From Jiulongibacter sp966250325 (GTDB lineage: Bacteria; Bacteroidota; Bacteroidia; Cytophagales; Spirosomataceae): a stretch of 64,000 bases of DNA. The notes under the pieces are model-generated. The model saw only the letters and a list, made by a program, of their open reading frames with translations. It was not told the origin of the DNA and did no database searches. Both the position numbers and the translations under genes were made by a program. The stretch is taken from positions 62,001-126,000 of the forward strand of contig CBINGY010000002.1 in assembly GCA_966250325.1 (NCBI GenBank), in the 5' to 3' direction. Positions 18,581-27,843 of the stretch are shown one piece after another. Each line of letters begins with the position of its first letter. The first letter of the stretch is position 1.

Positions 18581-19483
18581 TCACTTCGTTACTATTGTTA
18601 CCGTAGCTCCATCCGTATTAATTGTGGCACTACCACTACCTTTTATTTGGTAGGTGGTTCCGTCAATTGTTACGGTTGTGGTTTTGACTCCTACGCCATT
18701 CCAATTATTTCGGTTATTCCATTTCCAAGGGTTCAAGCCATTGCCTGGGAAGATTGTTTCATCAATAGCATTATACTGATCCCATGCATAAGCTTCTTCA
18801 CGTTTATATTTAGTAAGTGCTGCGGTTTGTAACAGCGTGGCTCCAAGATTTCTGCAATCAGGCGGCACTACACCAATGCCCCAACCTTTTTCGGTAGTTT
18901 CTATAAAGGCGTATTTCTTGCCGTTGTAAGTGTAATAGCCGTTACAGTTGGGACAGTTAATAGCTGCTGCCATGTGACCAGGTAAACTCACCATCAAAGC
19001 ATCAAAGCCAAATGTTTTCAGCAAGGCAACCAACAAAGCAGCTTTATCTTCGCAGTCACCGCCTTGCTCCACTAGAGTTTCAATTGGATATTTGGGGTAA
19101 TCCCAACCGCCATTGTAAGGGTCGCTTTTGTATTGTATGGCTTGCTGCACAAAGGCAGTTAAATATTCTGTCAACGTAAAACCAGTGTAGCCAAGTTCTT
19201 TGGCATCTTCGTCAAGCACATTGGCTAACTGCAATAAATAAGGGTGGCTGCTATGCTCTGTAGCATAGTTTTCTTTGGGCTGCGTTTTGGACAACCCTTT
19301 GTAGTAAGTGTAGTCGCTGTAATTAAATGTAATTTGGTCGGTAAAGGTGTAACCGCCATAATTCCATTGCACGGTGCGTTTGTAAACGCTGTTCTGTGCC
19401 TGTGCTGAAAAAGCATCAAGCAACAAAATAAAAACTACTAACTGTTTCCTAACTACTGTTGTTTTAATTCTTATAAATTTCAT
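18581..19483 (-). CDS. Exported transglutaminase-like (papain-fold) protein
   Basis: About 300 residues from ATG 19483: a basic N-terminus, hydrophobic stretch and cleavage region ending SAQAQ, so it is predicted to be exported. A transglutaminase-like core is visible: GGDCEDKAALLVALL (catalytic Cys with the typical D-K-A-L-L), GHMAAAI (catalytic His) and ETTEKGWGIG (acidic third site). The C-terminus is glycine/threonine-rich. The frame extends upstream to 19588 with two other ATGs, but those fall in a degenerate tandem repeat (19475-19653) and give a sequence without signal-peptide character, so 19483 is preferred. It is first of the three-gene unit reaching 16623. It may be a protease or crosslinking enzyme of the periplasm. 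Confidence 0.75.
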   Translation of the reverse strand: MKFIRIKTTVVRKQLVVFILLLDAFSAQAQNSVYKRTVQWNYGGYTFTDQITFNYSDYTYYKGLSKTQPKENYATEHSSHPYLLQLANVLDEDAKELGYTGFTLTEYLTAFVQQAIQYKSDPYNGGWDYPKYPIETLVEQGGDCEDKAALLVALLKTFGFDALMVSLPGHMAAAINCPNCNGYYTYNGKKYAFIETTEKGWGIGVVPPDCRNLGATLLQTAALTKYKREEAYAWDQYNAIDETIFPGNGLNPWKWNNRNNWNGVGVKTTTVTIDGTTYQIKGSGSATINTDGATVTIVTK

Positions 19484-19653
19484 TGGGCAAATCTTTGTTC
19501 GGAACAGGTTATCCGAAGTCATACCGTCTTTTGTGTTTTCATTTTTCATACAGCAAATATTTTGACCGCATGAGTTATCCGAAATCATCCTGTGTATGTG
19601 CTTTTAAATTTCTATGCACAAAGGTTTGTTCGGGTGTGGTTATCCGAAGTTGT
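19475..19653 (-). repeat. Three degenerate ~65-bp tandem repeats in the transglutaminase-gene leader
   Basis: On the minus strand three units start with a CTTCGGATAAC-like block and run into CGAACAAA, ATTTGC and ATGAAA-like blocks. Plus-strand extents are about 19475-19522, 19535-19588 and 19601-19653, a period of 65-66 bases. The last copy carries the real start codon of the transglutaminase gene; the middle one carries an in-frame ATG. They look like a triplicated promoter/leader or a set of binding sites. Confidence 0.7.
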
Positions 19654-19660
19654 ACGAAAA

Positions 19661-19692
19661 CAAAAAAGCCGACTTCATTAAGAAATCGGCTT
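19661..19692 (-). terminator. Rho-independent terminator after the receiver-protein operon
   Basis: Stem AAGCCGA/TCGGCTT (19666-19672 and 19686-19692) with a 13-base loop; on the minus strand it is followed by a T-rich run (TTTTTTG). It lies 26 bases after the stop of the 676-residue receiver gene and closes the eight-gene operon. Confidence 0.75.
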
Positions 19693-19717
19693 AAACCTGA
19701 ATGCTTTGATAAGCACA

Positions 19718-21748
19718 CTATATCCAATCATACCTTCGCAGCATATCTCTTATTACCTCATTTTTTACAGAAGTTACAAACGAATGCTTATTTGCGGCAA
19801 TAAACATTTTTGAATCAAATTCTTCTAACTCAGCAAACATAGCATCTAACCGTTCTGCTCTAGGGAATCCATTATTGTCTAAAATAGACTTTACCCTTTC
19901 CAACGATTTTGGTTCGGAAATTCTATTTGAAGTAAATGCTTTTTGAATTTGCCCAACAAATTCAGTTAATCCTTCTTTTTCATATCCTAAGTTTATACTG
20001 TCAATAAACAGTTCTTCAATAAACTCGTTCTTTAAAAATTCATATTCCTCATAGAGAATCCCGGGGCTTTTTGCTTCGCCTTTAAAATAATTTTTTACAT
20101 CGTTTATTGTCTTTTCAATTTGCGATGACAAGGCAAGTTTTTTGTAAAACTGTTTTACCGAGCTATCAACATCGGTTCTACTATCACCCATCATATCATT
20201 GTAAACCGTAAATGGTTTAATTCCCGCATTCTCAGCAGCAAGAGCAAGAACTATTCTTCTTCCTAAAAGTTTTGTTTCCCTGAATTTTTTAAGTTCAGCA
20301 TTACCAATATATGCTTTGGTAAATTTGCACATCCAAAATTGCTTTACACCTTCACCTTCTATCCATTCCAACGTTTTTTTATTGATGATGCTTTCTTCTG
20401 TCAGGTAGTCGTTGTTTTCTTTGTGCAGTTTATAAAATGCCCTCAATGGCAAAGTATAATGGTCTTTATACTCTTTATACCAAGAGTTATCTTTTTTGAG
20501 TGGTTGAAATATTGTGTTGCTGTTAAAGTTTTCATCCGCATAATCTTTAATCAGGTCAAAGAAAATATTGAATGAGTGAATGTTGTTTATCACATCATCT
20601 TTAGTGAACCAAAGTATTTCATACTTCCGTTTTTTCTGAACCATTTTGTTGATAGTACCTTTCTTACTTGTAAGAACCGCATAAACCAGGGGATAATCAT
20701 TGGTCTTATTTACCTGTTCAATTACATCATAACCTTGCCTGTCGCACCAATGCTCGGTTTTATCTATTAACCGAATGTCAGAAATAAACAGAGAAATGTT
20801 AGGGCTATTCGCTTTTAGTATCTGATAAACTTCTTCTTCTGTTGCCGCCACATGACAGGTAACATTCCTGTCATCAAAAAACGCTTTTACTTTTTTCCTT
20901 ACGCCTTCAGTATCATCAAACAAGAGGACTTGCCAATTTATATTTTCTGCATGTTGTGTATTGGCATTATCATTTGAAACGGGTGCTAAATCTACAATTT
21001 GGTTGCTGAATTTATTTACCTGATTTCCTGCATTGGCGTAAGAAAAAATGCTTTTGTCTTTTTCTTTATTCCAATGGTTGGTTATGTCCTCAACGGTTTC
21101 TTCAGTAAGCGAATTATAGAGTTTTTCAAACTCTGTGATTTTGAAAGGGTCAATTTCTTTTAGTAGAAGTTTTTCGTATTCATCAAATACGGTTTTGGTT
21201 TCTTTTGTAAAATCTTTGATGGTCTTTTTCCCTTTAATGTCGTTCAGTTTGTTTTTTAGATTGTGTAGCAGTTCATGTATTTTGCCTTTGGTATCAAAAA
21301 CATTATAACGAATATCGTCTAACAAATCATCGCTTAGCTTCTTATTTGCAAAAACTTCTATCTCCTCATCAATTCCATTTGTGTTAATTCCTTTTTCAGC
21401 TATCTTTCTTAATCTGATTCCAGAGGTAAACAATATTTCGCACTCTTTAACTTTATCGCGGATTTGTTGTTCGGTTAATGTGGAATAAACAACAATGAGA
21501 CCTTTAAAGCGAAGTTCTTTTCGCAAATGCTTAACTATTTCTAAACCAAAATAGTCTGCTCGTTTTTTGCCGTCAATGTCTGTGTCCAACAAAACAATGA
21601 CAGCATCTTTTCCCGAAACGAATCTGTTTTGCTTAAGTTCTTCAAAAGAAAAAATACAATCATCAGGATAAGAAATGCCCAATTCTAAGCTAAGTGTATT
21701 TTCTACGTAGCTTCTATTTTTGTCCCATATTAGTATTGCATTTGCCAT
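19718..21748 (-). CDS. Double receiver-domain protein (676 aa), last gene of the kinase operon
   Basis: Two receiver-like regions. The N-terminal one (about 1-115) is degenerate: VLLDTDIDG and FGLEIVKHLR are recognisable but the acidic pocket is incomplete. The second (about 272-390) is canonical: LLFDDTEG (D278, D279), ISDIRL (phospho-acceptor D324), LTSKKG (T/S and K362), and a later FTKDD. Between them is a lysine-rich helical linker. The last 280 residues, which should be the output, match nothing I know; no helix-turn-helix is evident. The start overlaps the upstream receiver gene stop by one base. It likely receives phosphate from the kinase-like protein at 23963 or acts as a phosphate sink. 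Confidence 0.75.
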   Translation of the reverse strand: MANAILIWDKNRSYVENTLSLELGISYPDDCIFSFEELKQNRFVSGKDAVIVLLDTDIDGKKRADYFGLEIVKHLRKELRFKGLIVVYSTLTEQQIRDKVKECEILFTSGIRLRKIAEKGINTNGIDEEIEVFANKKLSDDLLDDIRYNVFDTKGKIHELLHNLKNKLNDIKGKKTIKDFTKETKTVFDEYEKLLLKEIDPFKITEFEKLYNSLTEETVEDITNHWNKEKDKSIFSYANAGNQVNKFSNQIVDLAPVSNDNANTQHAENINWQVLLFDDTEGVRKKVKAFFDDRNVTCHVAATEEEVYQILKANSPNISLFISDIRLIDKTEHWCDRQGYDVIEQVNKTNDYPLVYAVLTSKKGTINKMVQKKRKYEILWFTKDDVINNIHSFNIFFDLIKDYADENFNSNTIFQPLKKDNSWYKEYKDHYTLPLRAFYKLHKENNDYLTEESIINKKTLEWIEGEGVKQFWMCKFTKAYIGNAELKKFRETKLLGRRIVLALAAENAGIKPFTVYNDMMGDSRTDVDSSVKQFYKKLALSSQIEKTINDVKNYFKGEAKSPGILYEEYEFLKNEFIEELFIDSINLGYEKEGLTEFVGQIQKAFTSNRISEPKSLERVKSILDNNGFPRAERLDAMFAELEEFDSKMFIAANKHSFVTSVKNEVIRDMLRRYDWI

Positions 21749-23403
21749 TATCTATAATCAAGTAAAAAGTCAATAGTGTGGTTGATATAATCTATCGATC
21801 TGTTTTTATCGTAAGGGTTAAGAGAATTATTTCTTCTTTCGTCATCAACTACATTATGGGCAAAGAAATTTCTGTTCCATCTGAAATCAAATTCTTTATC
21901 TTCAATTTTCTTATTCCTTCTATCGTTGTCAATTCTCTTTACTGCACCTTCTGTCAAACCGTAAATAGCAGGAACTCTAATCTGAATCGTATCACCTGTC
22001 ATTTTCCAAAGTTCCTCAATGTCATAATCTGAAATATCATCACCCATATAGCGTTGAACAAACCTGACGAAATGCCAAACCGAATCATCTATTCTTTCTC
22101 TGTGTAAATCAGAAAGTGCTTCGCTGTCAATCTTGTTTTTGTTGTCGTCTGTGTAATAATTGTAAATGCACACTCTGCTTTGTATCATCAACAATTTTGC
22201 ATAAACATCTCTCAGGTTTCCCAATCGTTTACCCTGTAATTCGTTCTTCAACAAGTTTACCACTTTGATCTTTAAATCAATAGCAGAAGAAACATTTTTA
22301 ATCCAAAAGTCATACGCTCCGTTGTCTATTACGCTTTTGTAGCTCTCTACTTTGTTGCTTGAGGTAAACATTACAACTGGAATAAAAGGATTTAGCTTTT
22401 TTATTCTGTTTAAAACCTGAACGCCTGAAATCAGGTTTATGGGTTTACTGTTGTCTGCGGCTTTCTCTAACCGCATATCTAAAAGGATTAAGTCATAGTT
22501 TAACAAATCGGCAAGTTTCCCTTTTAGTGCAACCGCTTCACTTTTCTTCAATACAAACTCATGGTTTTTGCCTGATGTAAAAAACATCTGCAAAAGTTGC
22601 CTGTCAATTTCGGTGTAGTTGGAACGCAATTTATCTTGTTCTTTCTGCAATTCCTCAAAGTAGTTTACAATATCCTTGTAATCGCTCTTGATGTCTAACG
22701 TTGCTACTTCAAATAATTTTTTCAATGGCTTTTCCCACTTATCCGATTCATCGTCCAAATACAAAACCCGTTTGCCCTTAATGCTTGCTTTGAAATCTGC
22801 ATCTGAAATAAGCTGCTCATTTGCTTTTGCTTCGGATTGTAGAAACAGTAATTTCTTTTGCCAAAGGTCAAAACCAATATCACTATTTGATTTTCCGTTT
22901 AGTTCACTTTCCAATTTCAAAGGCCCTTGCTCGTTACGCCTGTCGTGTTCGCTTTTAGCTTCATCGGTGTCAGTGTAAAGGATATACGGTTTTAATTTAT
23001 CTTTTGTAAGTTCTTCCTTTGATTGAAAAAACTTGCTGCTGTTTATCTGCTGTATGTTTTTCAAGTGAAACAAATGCGTAGCAGGTGAACAAAGAATAGT
23101 GCTTTCAGGGTTTCGCAAAATTGTTTCCAAAGGATAGGTGTAACCTAAAAGAATAGGGATATATTGAAAACTTCCTAATTCGGTTGTAAGTCGTATGTGT
23201 TTAAGCAATTCCAATCCTTCAAAATATTGCCTTTTTTTGTCTTTAAACTTTAGTTCAAGTGAAATGTAAACTTTGGTTACTTGGCTATGTTGCTTGATTT
23301 TTTCAAGGGTTTCTGCCAATGAATGAGTGCTTGCGTTTAAAAATTTATTTTCGCAAGTGAAGTATTCCTTTATGTTCTCGTTATTGTCAATAATCAACAG
23401 CAT
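21748..23403 (-). CDS. Double receiver-domain protein (551 aa)
   Basis: Built like its downstream neighbour. A degenerate receiver-like start (LLIIDNNEN, FEGLELLKHIR, IPILLGYTY) is followed by a canonical receiver at about 211-375: LYLDDES (D217, D218), LILLDMRL (phospho-acceptor D309), VMFTSSNK (T347, K351) and FWIKN. An insertion of roughly 50 residues (240-295) separates the first strand from the phospho-acceptor, which is unusual. The C-terminal 170 residues contain charged helices and end with NRNFFAHNVVDDERRNNS, reminiscent of HEPN-like R-x4-6-H motifs (RNFFAH), but this is a weak resemblance. It is tightly packed in the operon: 12 bases after the 181-residue gene and overlapping the next by one base. 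Confidence 0.75.
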   Translation of the reverse strand: MLLIIDNNENIKEYFTCENKFLNASTHSLAETLEKIKQHSQVTKVYISLELKFKDKKRQYFEGLELLKHIRLTTELGSFQYIPILLGYTYPLETILRNPESTILCSPATHLFHLKNIQQINSSKFFQSKEELTKDKLKPYILYTDTDEAKSEHDRRNEQGPLKLESELNGKSNSDIGFDLWQKKLLFLQSEAKANEQLISDADFKASIKGKRVLYLDDESDKWEKPLKKLFEVATLDIKSDYKDIVNYFEELQKEQDKLRSNYTEIDRQLLQMFFTSGKNHEFVLKKSEAVALKGKLADLLNYDLILLDMRLEKAADNSKPINLISGVQVLNRIKKLNPFIPVVMFTSSNKVESYKSVIDNGAYDFWIKNVSSAIDLKIKVVNLLKNELQGKRLGNLRDVYAKLLMIQSRVCIYNYYTDDNKNKIDSEALSDLHRERIDDSVWHFVRFVQRYMGDDISDYDIEELWKMTGDTIQIRVPAIYGLTEGAVKRIDNDRRNKKIEDKEFDFRWNRNFFAHNVVDDERRNNSLNPYDKNRSIDYINHTIDFLLDYR

Positions 23404-23415
23404 AAACCCAATGAT

Positions 23416-23961
23416 TTAGTTCTTCCCTTTTCCTTTAATGTGCTTATCTCTTTTGCTAACCGCTTTTTCTATGGCATCTTCGTCTTTTTGTTCATAAATT
23501 GCATTGAAAATTTCGTCTGTAAGACTTTCTTCTTCGGGGTCGTCTGTAAAAACTTCCTTAAAGAACCTTTTTAGTTTTTCTGAATTTTCATCTGATAAAA
23601 TGTCAATAAGAACAGGATAGTGTTTGCCTTTTTTATCGTGTTTTTCCGTCCTTCCTATTTCTACATTGGAGAAGCCCGATAATTCAAAATTAGGTTTGCT
23701 GTGTTTCAAAATATAAAATTCAGATTTATTGAAACCGTTTACCAGCCTATTAAAGTCGGTTTCTAAAATACCGTCATACAATAAATACAAACCCAAAGCA
23801 GAAAAATTATTAACGGATTTGAATTTTGCTTCTTGTTCATCAAATAGCAAAAGCGTAGCGGTTGTTCCGTCTAAATCTTTAATCCCTTCTCTTTTGTCTG
23901 CAAAATTGCGAAAAGCAACGTTTAGGGAACTTTTTCTTGTGAATACGATTATCTTTTTCAT
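23416..23961 (-). CDS. Unknown 181-aa protein of the kinase/receiver operon
   Basis: Small soluble protein, charged, ending in a lysine-rich tail (KRDKHIKGKGKN). The N-terminus (MKKIIVFTRKSSLN) looks like a first beta strand of an alpha/beta fold. No catalytic motif is obvious. It starts one base after the stop of the kinase-like gene and ends 12 bases before the next, so it is co-expressed with them. It might be an adaptor or a very degenerate receiver; I cannot assign a function. Confidence 0.6.
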   Translation of the reverse strand: MKKIIVFTRKSSLNVAFRNFADKREGIKDLDGTTATLLLFDEQEAKFKSVNNFSALGLYLLYDGILETDFNRLVNGFNKSEFYILKHSKPNFELSGFSNVEIGRTEKHDKKGKHYPVLIDILSDENSEKLKRFFKEVFTDDPEEESLTDEIFNAIYEQKDEDAIEKAVSKRDKHIKGKGKN

Positions 23962-23962
23962 T

Positions 23963-26900
23963 CTATTTTCTTGCAGTATTAAGTAAGTAATTTATAGTAT
24001 ATTTGCTTCTGACTTGTGTAAATGCGTTTAGTATAGGCGACAAGTTTACATAGCAAACATTTTTTGATGGCAGTTCGGGTGGTTTTCCTCTACCCGAAGT
24101 AATAATAACCCTCGTTTTTTCCGACCATTTGATAAGCGTTTCATCAATTCTTCCATCTCTGCTTCCATACATACGTTCAAGAATACTGTAATGAACAACC
24201 AAGAATTTACATTTACTTTCTTCAATAGCTTTTTCGGCAAAGGCTTCTATTTTCTTTACGATTGCTTTTGTATAGTTATCACTTGCCAATTCAATATCAT
24301 TTGGAAGTATAACATTGGTAAAAGAAAAAATCTCTTTGTTCTCTAATTCTAAATATTTTTCGTTTGAATATCGCTGAATACGTTCATCTATAACGGCAAC
24401 CGTGTTTGAATATGCTTCAAAAAGTTTGAATTTATTAATATGGTTGAAAACAGTATCATTCTTTAATTGGTCAATGTAATCAACCAAATCCTTTCCATTT
24501 ATATTGGGTAGTTTATTCAAAGCGTTTGATGAAAGGACATCAAACGCATCTATATTTTTATCTTCAAAGTCTTTTTTGCAGCTTTCAATGGTAGTGTCGT
24601 GATGTGAAATAGCAATGTTGTATCTATTAGGTTGATTATAGACTTCATCATCATAAGAAGTCATTATATTGATGCACTCAAAACCTCCTTTGTTCTTATT
24701 AAACCATTCTTGCCAAACCCAATGCTCAATATTTTCAAACGAACCTACTTTAAGTAACTCAACTATGGGTGAATTTTTCTCTATTAGAATAATTCTTACA
24801 GGCAAAGAAGTTCTGAAGTTTTCTATTCCGTATGAAGTAGAGAGCAAAAATTGATGATTGAAAACAACACCTGCTTTCACCTCGTTTGTAAAGTCCTCGT
24901 TTGTCCTAACCCAAATTCCTTTTTTGGAAAGCTCTTTTTTCTGATTTTCGATTAAATCAAAATCACCTACAAACAAAAATTCAGTTGGTTTGCTTACGAA
25001 AAAACGATAACCCAAAGCACCGTTTTTGTTGAATGCTTTTAGAATATTTAATTTGCCTTGTTTGTTGCTTATTTTTTTGTTGTCTTCAACATGAAAAGCA
25101 TCTTCTTCAATGGTGGTTATATCTAACTTACGCAAGTAGGCGGCTGATGCTTCCATTTCCAACAAACCTAAAGATGAATTTCTAAGTTGATTGGTTTTTT
25201 CATTCAACACGCTTTGGTTTAGCTTGTTATTTTGGGCATTTACCAAGTTGTTAATCTTGGAAATTTTTACATCATCATAAATTTCTACCTCATACCAAAG
25301 TTCTTTGTCTGCAACCTTTTTAAGGTCGTCTGTAATCTCTTTGAAATTAACAGTAAATGTTGTTGTGGCTGATTTTTTCTGATTGTGTTTTGCCGTGTTA
25401 CGAATTACATTTTCAATAATGTTGTAGAAAGCTTGACAACCCAATAAATCATTGGGTAATGCTATGAGAAAATCATTATCTGCCGTTATAGGATTATCAC
25501 TTAATGTAAAGGTTATTTTAAACTGAAAGTTTTTTGAAAGTCCCGAAATGTGGTCTAACAGCAAACGTACCTTGTCAAATTCCTTGTATAATTCGGCATA
25601 AATCTTTTTGTTGGTGTGCATCACAGGAGTGCCGAAAGTAATATCACTCAAATAATCCATTCTGCACTTTACATAGTTGTTGTAAATGGCTAACTGATGA
25701 ATGATTTTACTATCTTCTTTCAGGTCTTTAAATTCAGAACCGGGTTGATATGAACAACATTCGTAGTTTGAAATATTAGAAAGAAATGTGCCATCTGTAA
25801 GATTATTGAGAACATGACTGCCAATATTGTGACTCATGTTTCTTGCCATTACTTGTGAAATGGCGGCACGAACTGCTTGATGCCTTGTTTCCTTTCTAAT
25901 GATATTTTTAAGGTAATCTTCTTGAATAATTTTTTCAGCGAAAAGTTTTGTGATTTCCTTAGTTAACTGAAACCCATCAACAGAACTTTCATCCTCATCA
26001 AGCTCTCCGTCAATGTACTTTCTTGTTTTAATGTATAGAACTAAAAGAATTGGAGAATGAACATCTAATTCTTCATCTTGAACACATTTAATAGTAAATA
26101 CTTTTTCCGTTTTTTGCGTATAGATGGGGAAAACAAACACATCATGTAAAATCAATTTTTCATGCTGATCCTTAATTTCAAATGATGCATCAATGTCAAA
26201 TCTTGAAACATGTTTAAGTATTTCCAAATCTGTTATTGTTGATTCCCTTTTGAATATAGGAAATGTTTTAGTTGTTTTGATGAAGTCATGTACCAATTGA
26301 ATCAAGATTGAATTTATTTTATTAAGCCAATTCTCATTCTTATAATTCTCTTCTACTATTTCATCTATTTTTTTTCTTATTGAAAACTCCTGCTTTGTTT
26401 TCCAACTTCTTTGGTCGGTACTATTTAGTTTCAAATGATTAAGTAGAATATTCTGACTTAATTTCGCCTCAATGCCAATTGCAAACTTCAATAAGTATTT
26501 CAAGAAACTTTTTTCTTGACCGAGGTAATGTGGGAAAATTTCAGTCCTATTTAAAACATTGTATGCGAATTGAAAAAAGGCTACTTCATCAAAAAGCACA
26601 ACATAATAATCGTTGTTACTTCTAATCTCGCAGGGAACATGGCAATTCAGGCACTTATCGGAAATTAATTCGAAGTCCTTAAAACTGTTTCTAGTCTTTG
26701 GCTGAACTGGTAAATGTTGATAAACTTTAGGCGATTTTATTTCTGAGGAAAACTTAGTCTCGGCTTTATTAAGAGCATTATATAGACTATTAGAAATCTT
26801 TTTATTAGTACTCTCAAAAAAAGGTATGTAAGGTGGGATAAAATCAGGATTTGCTTTGTTTAGGAAATTACCTTCGATAAAGTATTTCACTTCTTTATCA

Positions 26901-27118
26901 TTGGGTTCATATTCAACAAAGAAACCGTAAAGAACATAAAGTTCTTTGAGGGTTTGTTCAAATAGATTATCCCATTGCTTTTTGCCAGTTTTTTCATCAG
27001 GAGTTTCATCCGTCCATATTTTAACCCTTTGAAGTTCCTTTGTTACTTCCAAAAAAAGATTAGTAAACTTTAATTTAAGTTCATCACCAATTTCCTTATG
27101 TTTAACACTCTCTGTCAT
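23963..27118 (-). CDS. Large soluble histidine-kinase-like protein (1,051 aa)
   Basis: No membrane segments. The N-terminal 400 residues are an unknown sensor region with a cysteine cluster CLNCHVPC (C156, C159, C163) that could bind zinc or iron. A dimerisation/phosphotransfer-like helix has ARNMSHNIGSHVL (candidate H430), and a GHKL ATPase N-box follows, NIIENVIRNTAKHN (about 566-579), with a weak glycine segment later (RNSSLGLLEME). The C-terminal 350 residues carry further alpha/beta sequence with IAISHHDTT, FLVVHYSILERM and RVIITSGRG, which I do not recognise; it could be an effector or a second sensor. The start codon overlaps the ABC ATPase stop (TAATG). Together with two receiver proteins it forms an unusual cytoplasmic two-component system. 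Confidence 0.75.
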   Translation of the reverse strand: MTESVKHKEIGDELKLKFTNLFLEVTKELQRVKIWTDETPDEKTGKKQWDNLFEQTLKELYVLYGFFVEYEPNDKEVKYFIEGNFLNKANPDFIPPYIPFFESTNKKISNSLYNALNKAETKFSSEIKSPKVYQHLPVQPKTRNSFKDFELISDKCLNCHVPCEIRSNNDYYVVLFDEVAFFQFAYNVLNRTEIFPHYLGQEKSFLKYLLKFAIGIEAKLSQNILLNHLKLNSTDQRSWKTKQEFSIRKKIDEIVEENYKNENWLNKINSILIQLVHDFIKTTKTFPIFKRESTITDLEILKHVSRFDIDASFEIKDQHEKLILHDVFVFPIYTQKTEKVFTIKCVQDEELDVHSPILLVLYIKTRKYIDGELDEDESSVDGFQLTKEITKLFAEKIIQEDYLKNIIRKETRHQAVRAAISQVMARNMSHNIGSHVLNNLTDGTFLSNISNYECCSYQPGSEFKDLKEDSKIIHQLAIYNNYVKCRMDYLSDITFGTPVMHTNKKIYAELYKEFDKVRLLLDHISGLSKNFQFKITFTLSDNPITADNDFLIALPNDLLGCQAFYNIIENVIRNTAKHNQKKSATTTFTVNFKEITDDLKKVADKELWYEVEIYDDVKISKINNLVNAQNNKLNQSVLNEKTNQLRNSSLGLLEMEASAAYLRKLDITTIEEDAFHVEDNKKISNKQGKLNILKAFNKNGALGYRFFVSKPTEFLFVGDFDLIENQKKELSKKGIWVRTNEDFTNEVKAGVVFNHQFLLSTSYGIENFRTSLPVRIILIEKNSPIVELLKVGSFENIEHWVWQEWFNKNKGGFECINIMTSYDDEVYNQPNRYNIAISHHDTTIESCKKDFEDKNIDAFDVLSSNALNKLPNINGKDLVDYIDQLKNDTVFNHINKFKLFEAYSNTVAVIDERIQRYSNEKYLELENKEIFSFTNVILPNDIELASDNYTKAIVKKIEAFAEKAIEESKCKFLVVHYSILERMYGSRDGRIDETLIKWSEKTRVIITSGRGKPPELPSKNVCYVNLSPILNAFTQVRSKYTINYLLNTARK

Positions 27119-27843
27119 TAAGTAAACATTTGATTGTAAACTTCTTTGAATAGTTGTGAGTTAGTAAAGCTGCTATCTCTTTCGGCATTGTTGGAAAACT
27201 CTGCAACATTTATTTGTTTGGAAATAACCGTAGGTGGTGGAGTGAAAACAATTATTCTATCTGATAGAAAAATTGTTTCTTCATAATCGTGGCTGATGAA
27301 AATTGCTGTTGCTTTATTTTGTTTAATGTAGTTACGCAAGTTGAGAAGTAATTTATGCCGCATTGTTTTTTCAATTCCAACCATTGCTTCATCAAAGCAA
27401 AGTATATCTGATTTAGTCGCTAATCCTCTTGCTAAAGCTGTCCTTCTTGACATACCACCTGAAAGCACTCCAGGTAACTTTTGAGAATGGTTTGACAAGT
27501 CGACTAACTCCAGAACTTCGGTAGATGAGAGTGCAGCGTTAGCAGCATTCTTTGACCAAATTTCAACATTGTCTTTTACTGAAAGCCAAGGCAACAATTC
27601 GTTGTCTTGTGGCACATAAGAAATTGGAAGTTTATATTCTGCTGCATTTAATCCTCCAATTGTAACGCTACCGCTTTTGGGTGTATTGATGCCCAACACC
27701 AATTTCATTATGGAACTTTTTCCGCAACCCGAAGGGCCGAAAAAAGTTACTATTTCACCTTTGTTTATTGACAAGTTGAATGATTCAACTATTACATTGT
27801 TGCCAAATGCAAGGTCAATTTCATTAAACTTTATTTGTTCCAT
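27118..27843 (-). CDS. ABC importer ATP-binding protein (NitT/TauT/SsuB-like)
   Basis: 241 residues with Walker A GPSGCGKSS near residue 35, a Q-loop (SYVPQDNELLPW), signature LSGGMSRR, Walker B ILCFDEAM and H-loop ISHDYEE. The sequence after Walker B reads EAMVGIEK instead of the usual E-P-x-S-A-L-D, an odd D-loop for the family. It overlaps the permease gene by 13 bases and the kinase-like gene by one. It would power the permease at 27831. The substrate class is set by family resemblance only. Confidence 0.9.
   Translation of the reverse strand: MEQIKFNEIDLAFGNNVIVESFNLSINKGEIVTFFGPSGCGKSSIMKLVLGINTPKSGSVTIGGLNAAEYKLPISYVPQDNELLPWLSVKDNVEIWSKNAANAALSSTEVLELVDLSNHSQKLPGVLSGGMSRRTALARGLATKSDILCFDEAMVGIEKTMRHKLLLNLRNYIKQNKATAIFISHDYEETIFLSDRIIVFTPPPTVISKQINVAEFSNNAERDSSFTNSQLFKEVYNQMFT

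Noticed and set aside
19718..27118. Detocs defence system
   Set aside because: A kinase and receivers are present, but no PNP-type effector domain could be recognised, and the importer and 181-residue gene are extra. It may be related at a distance.
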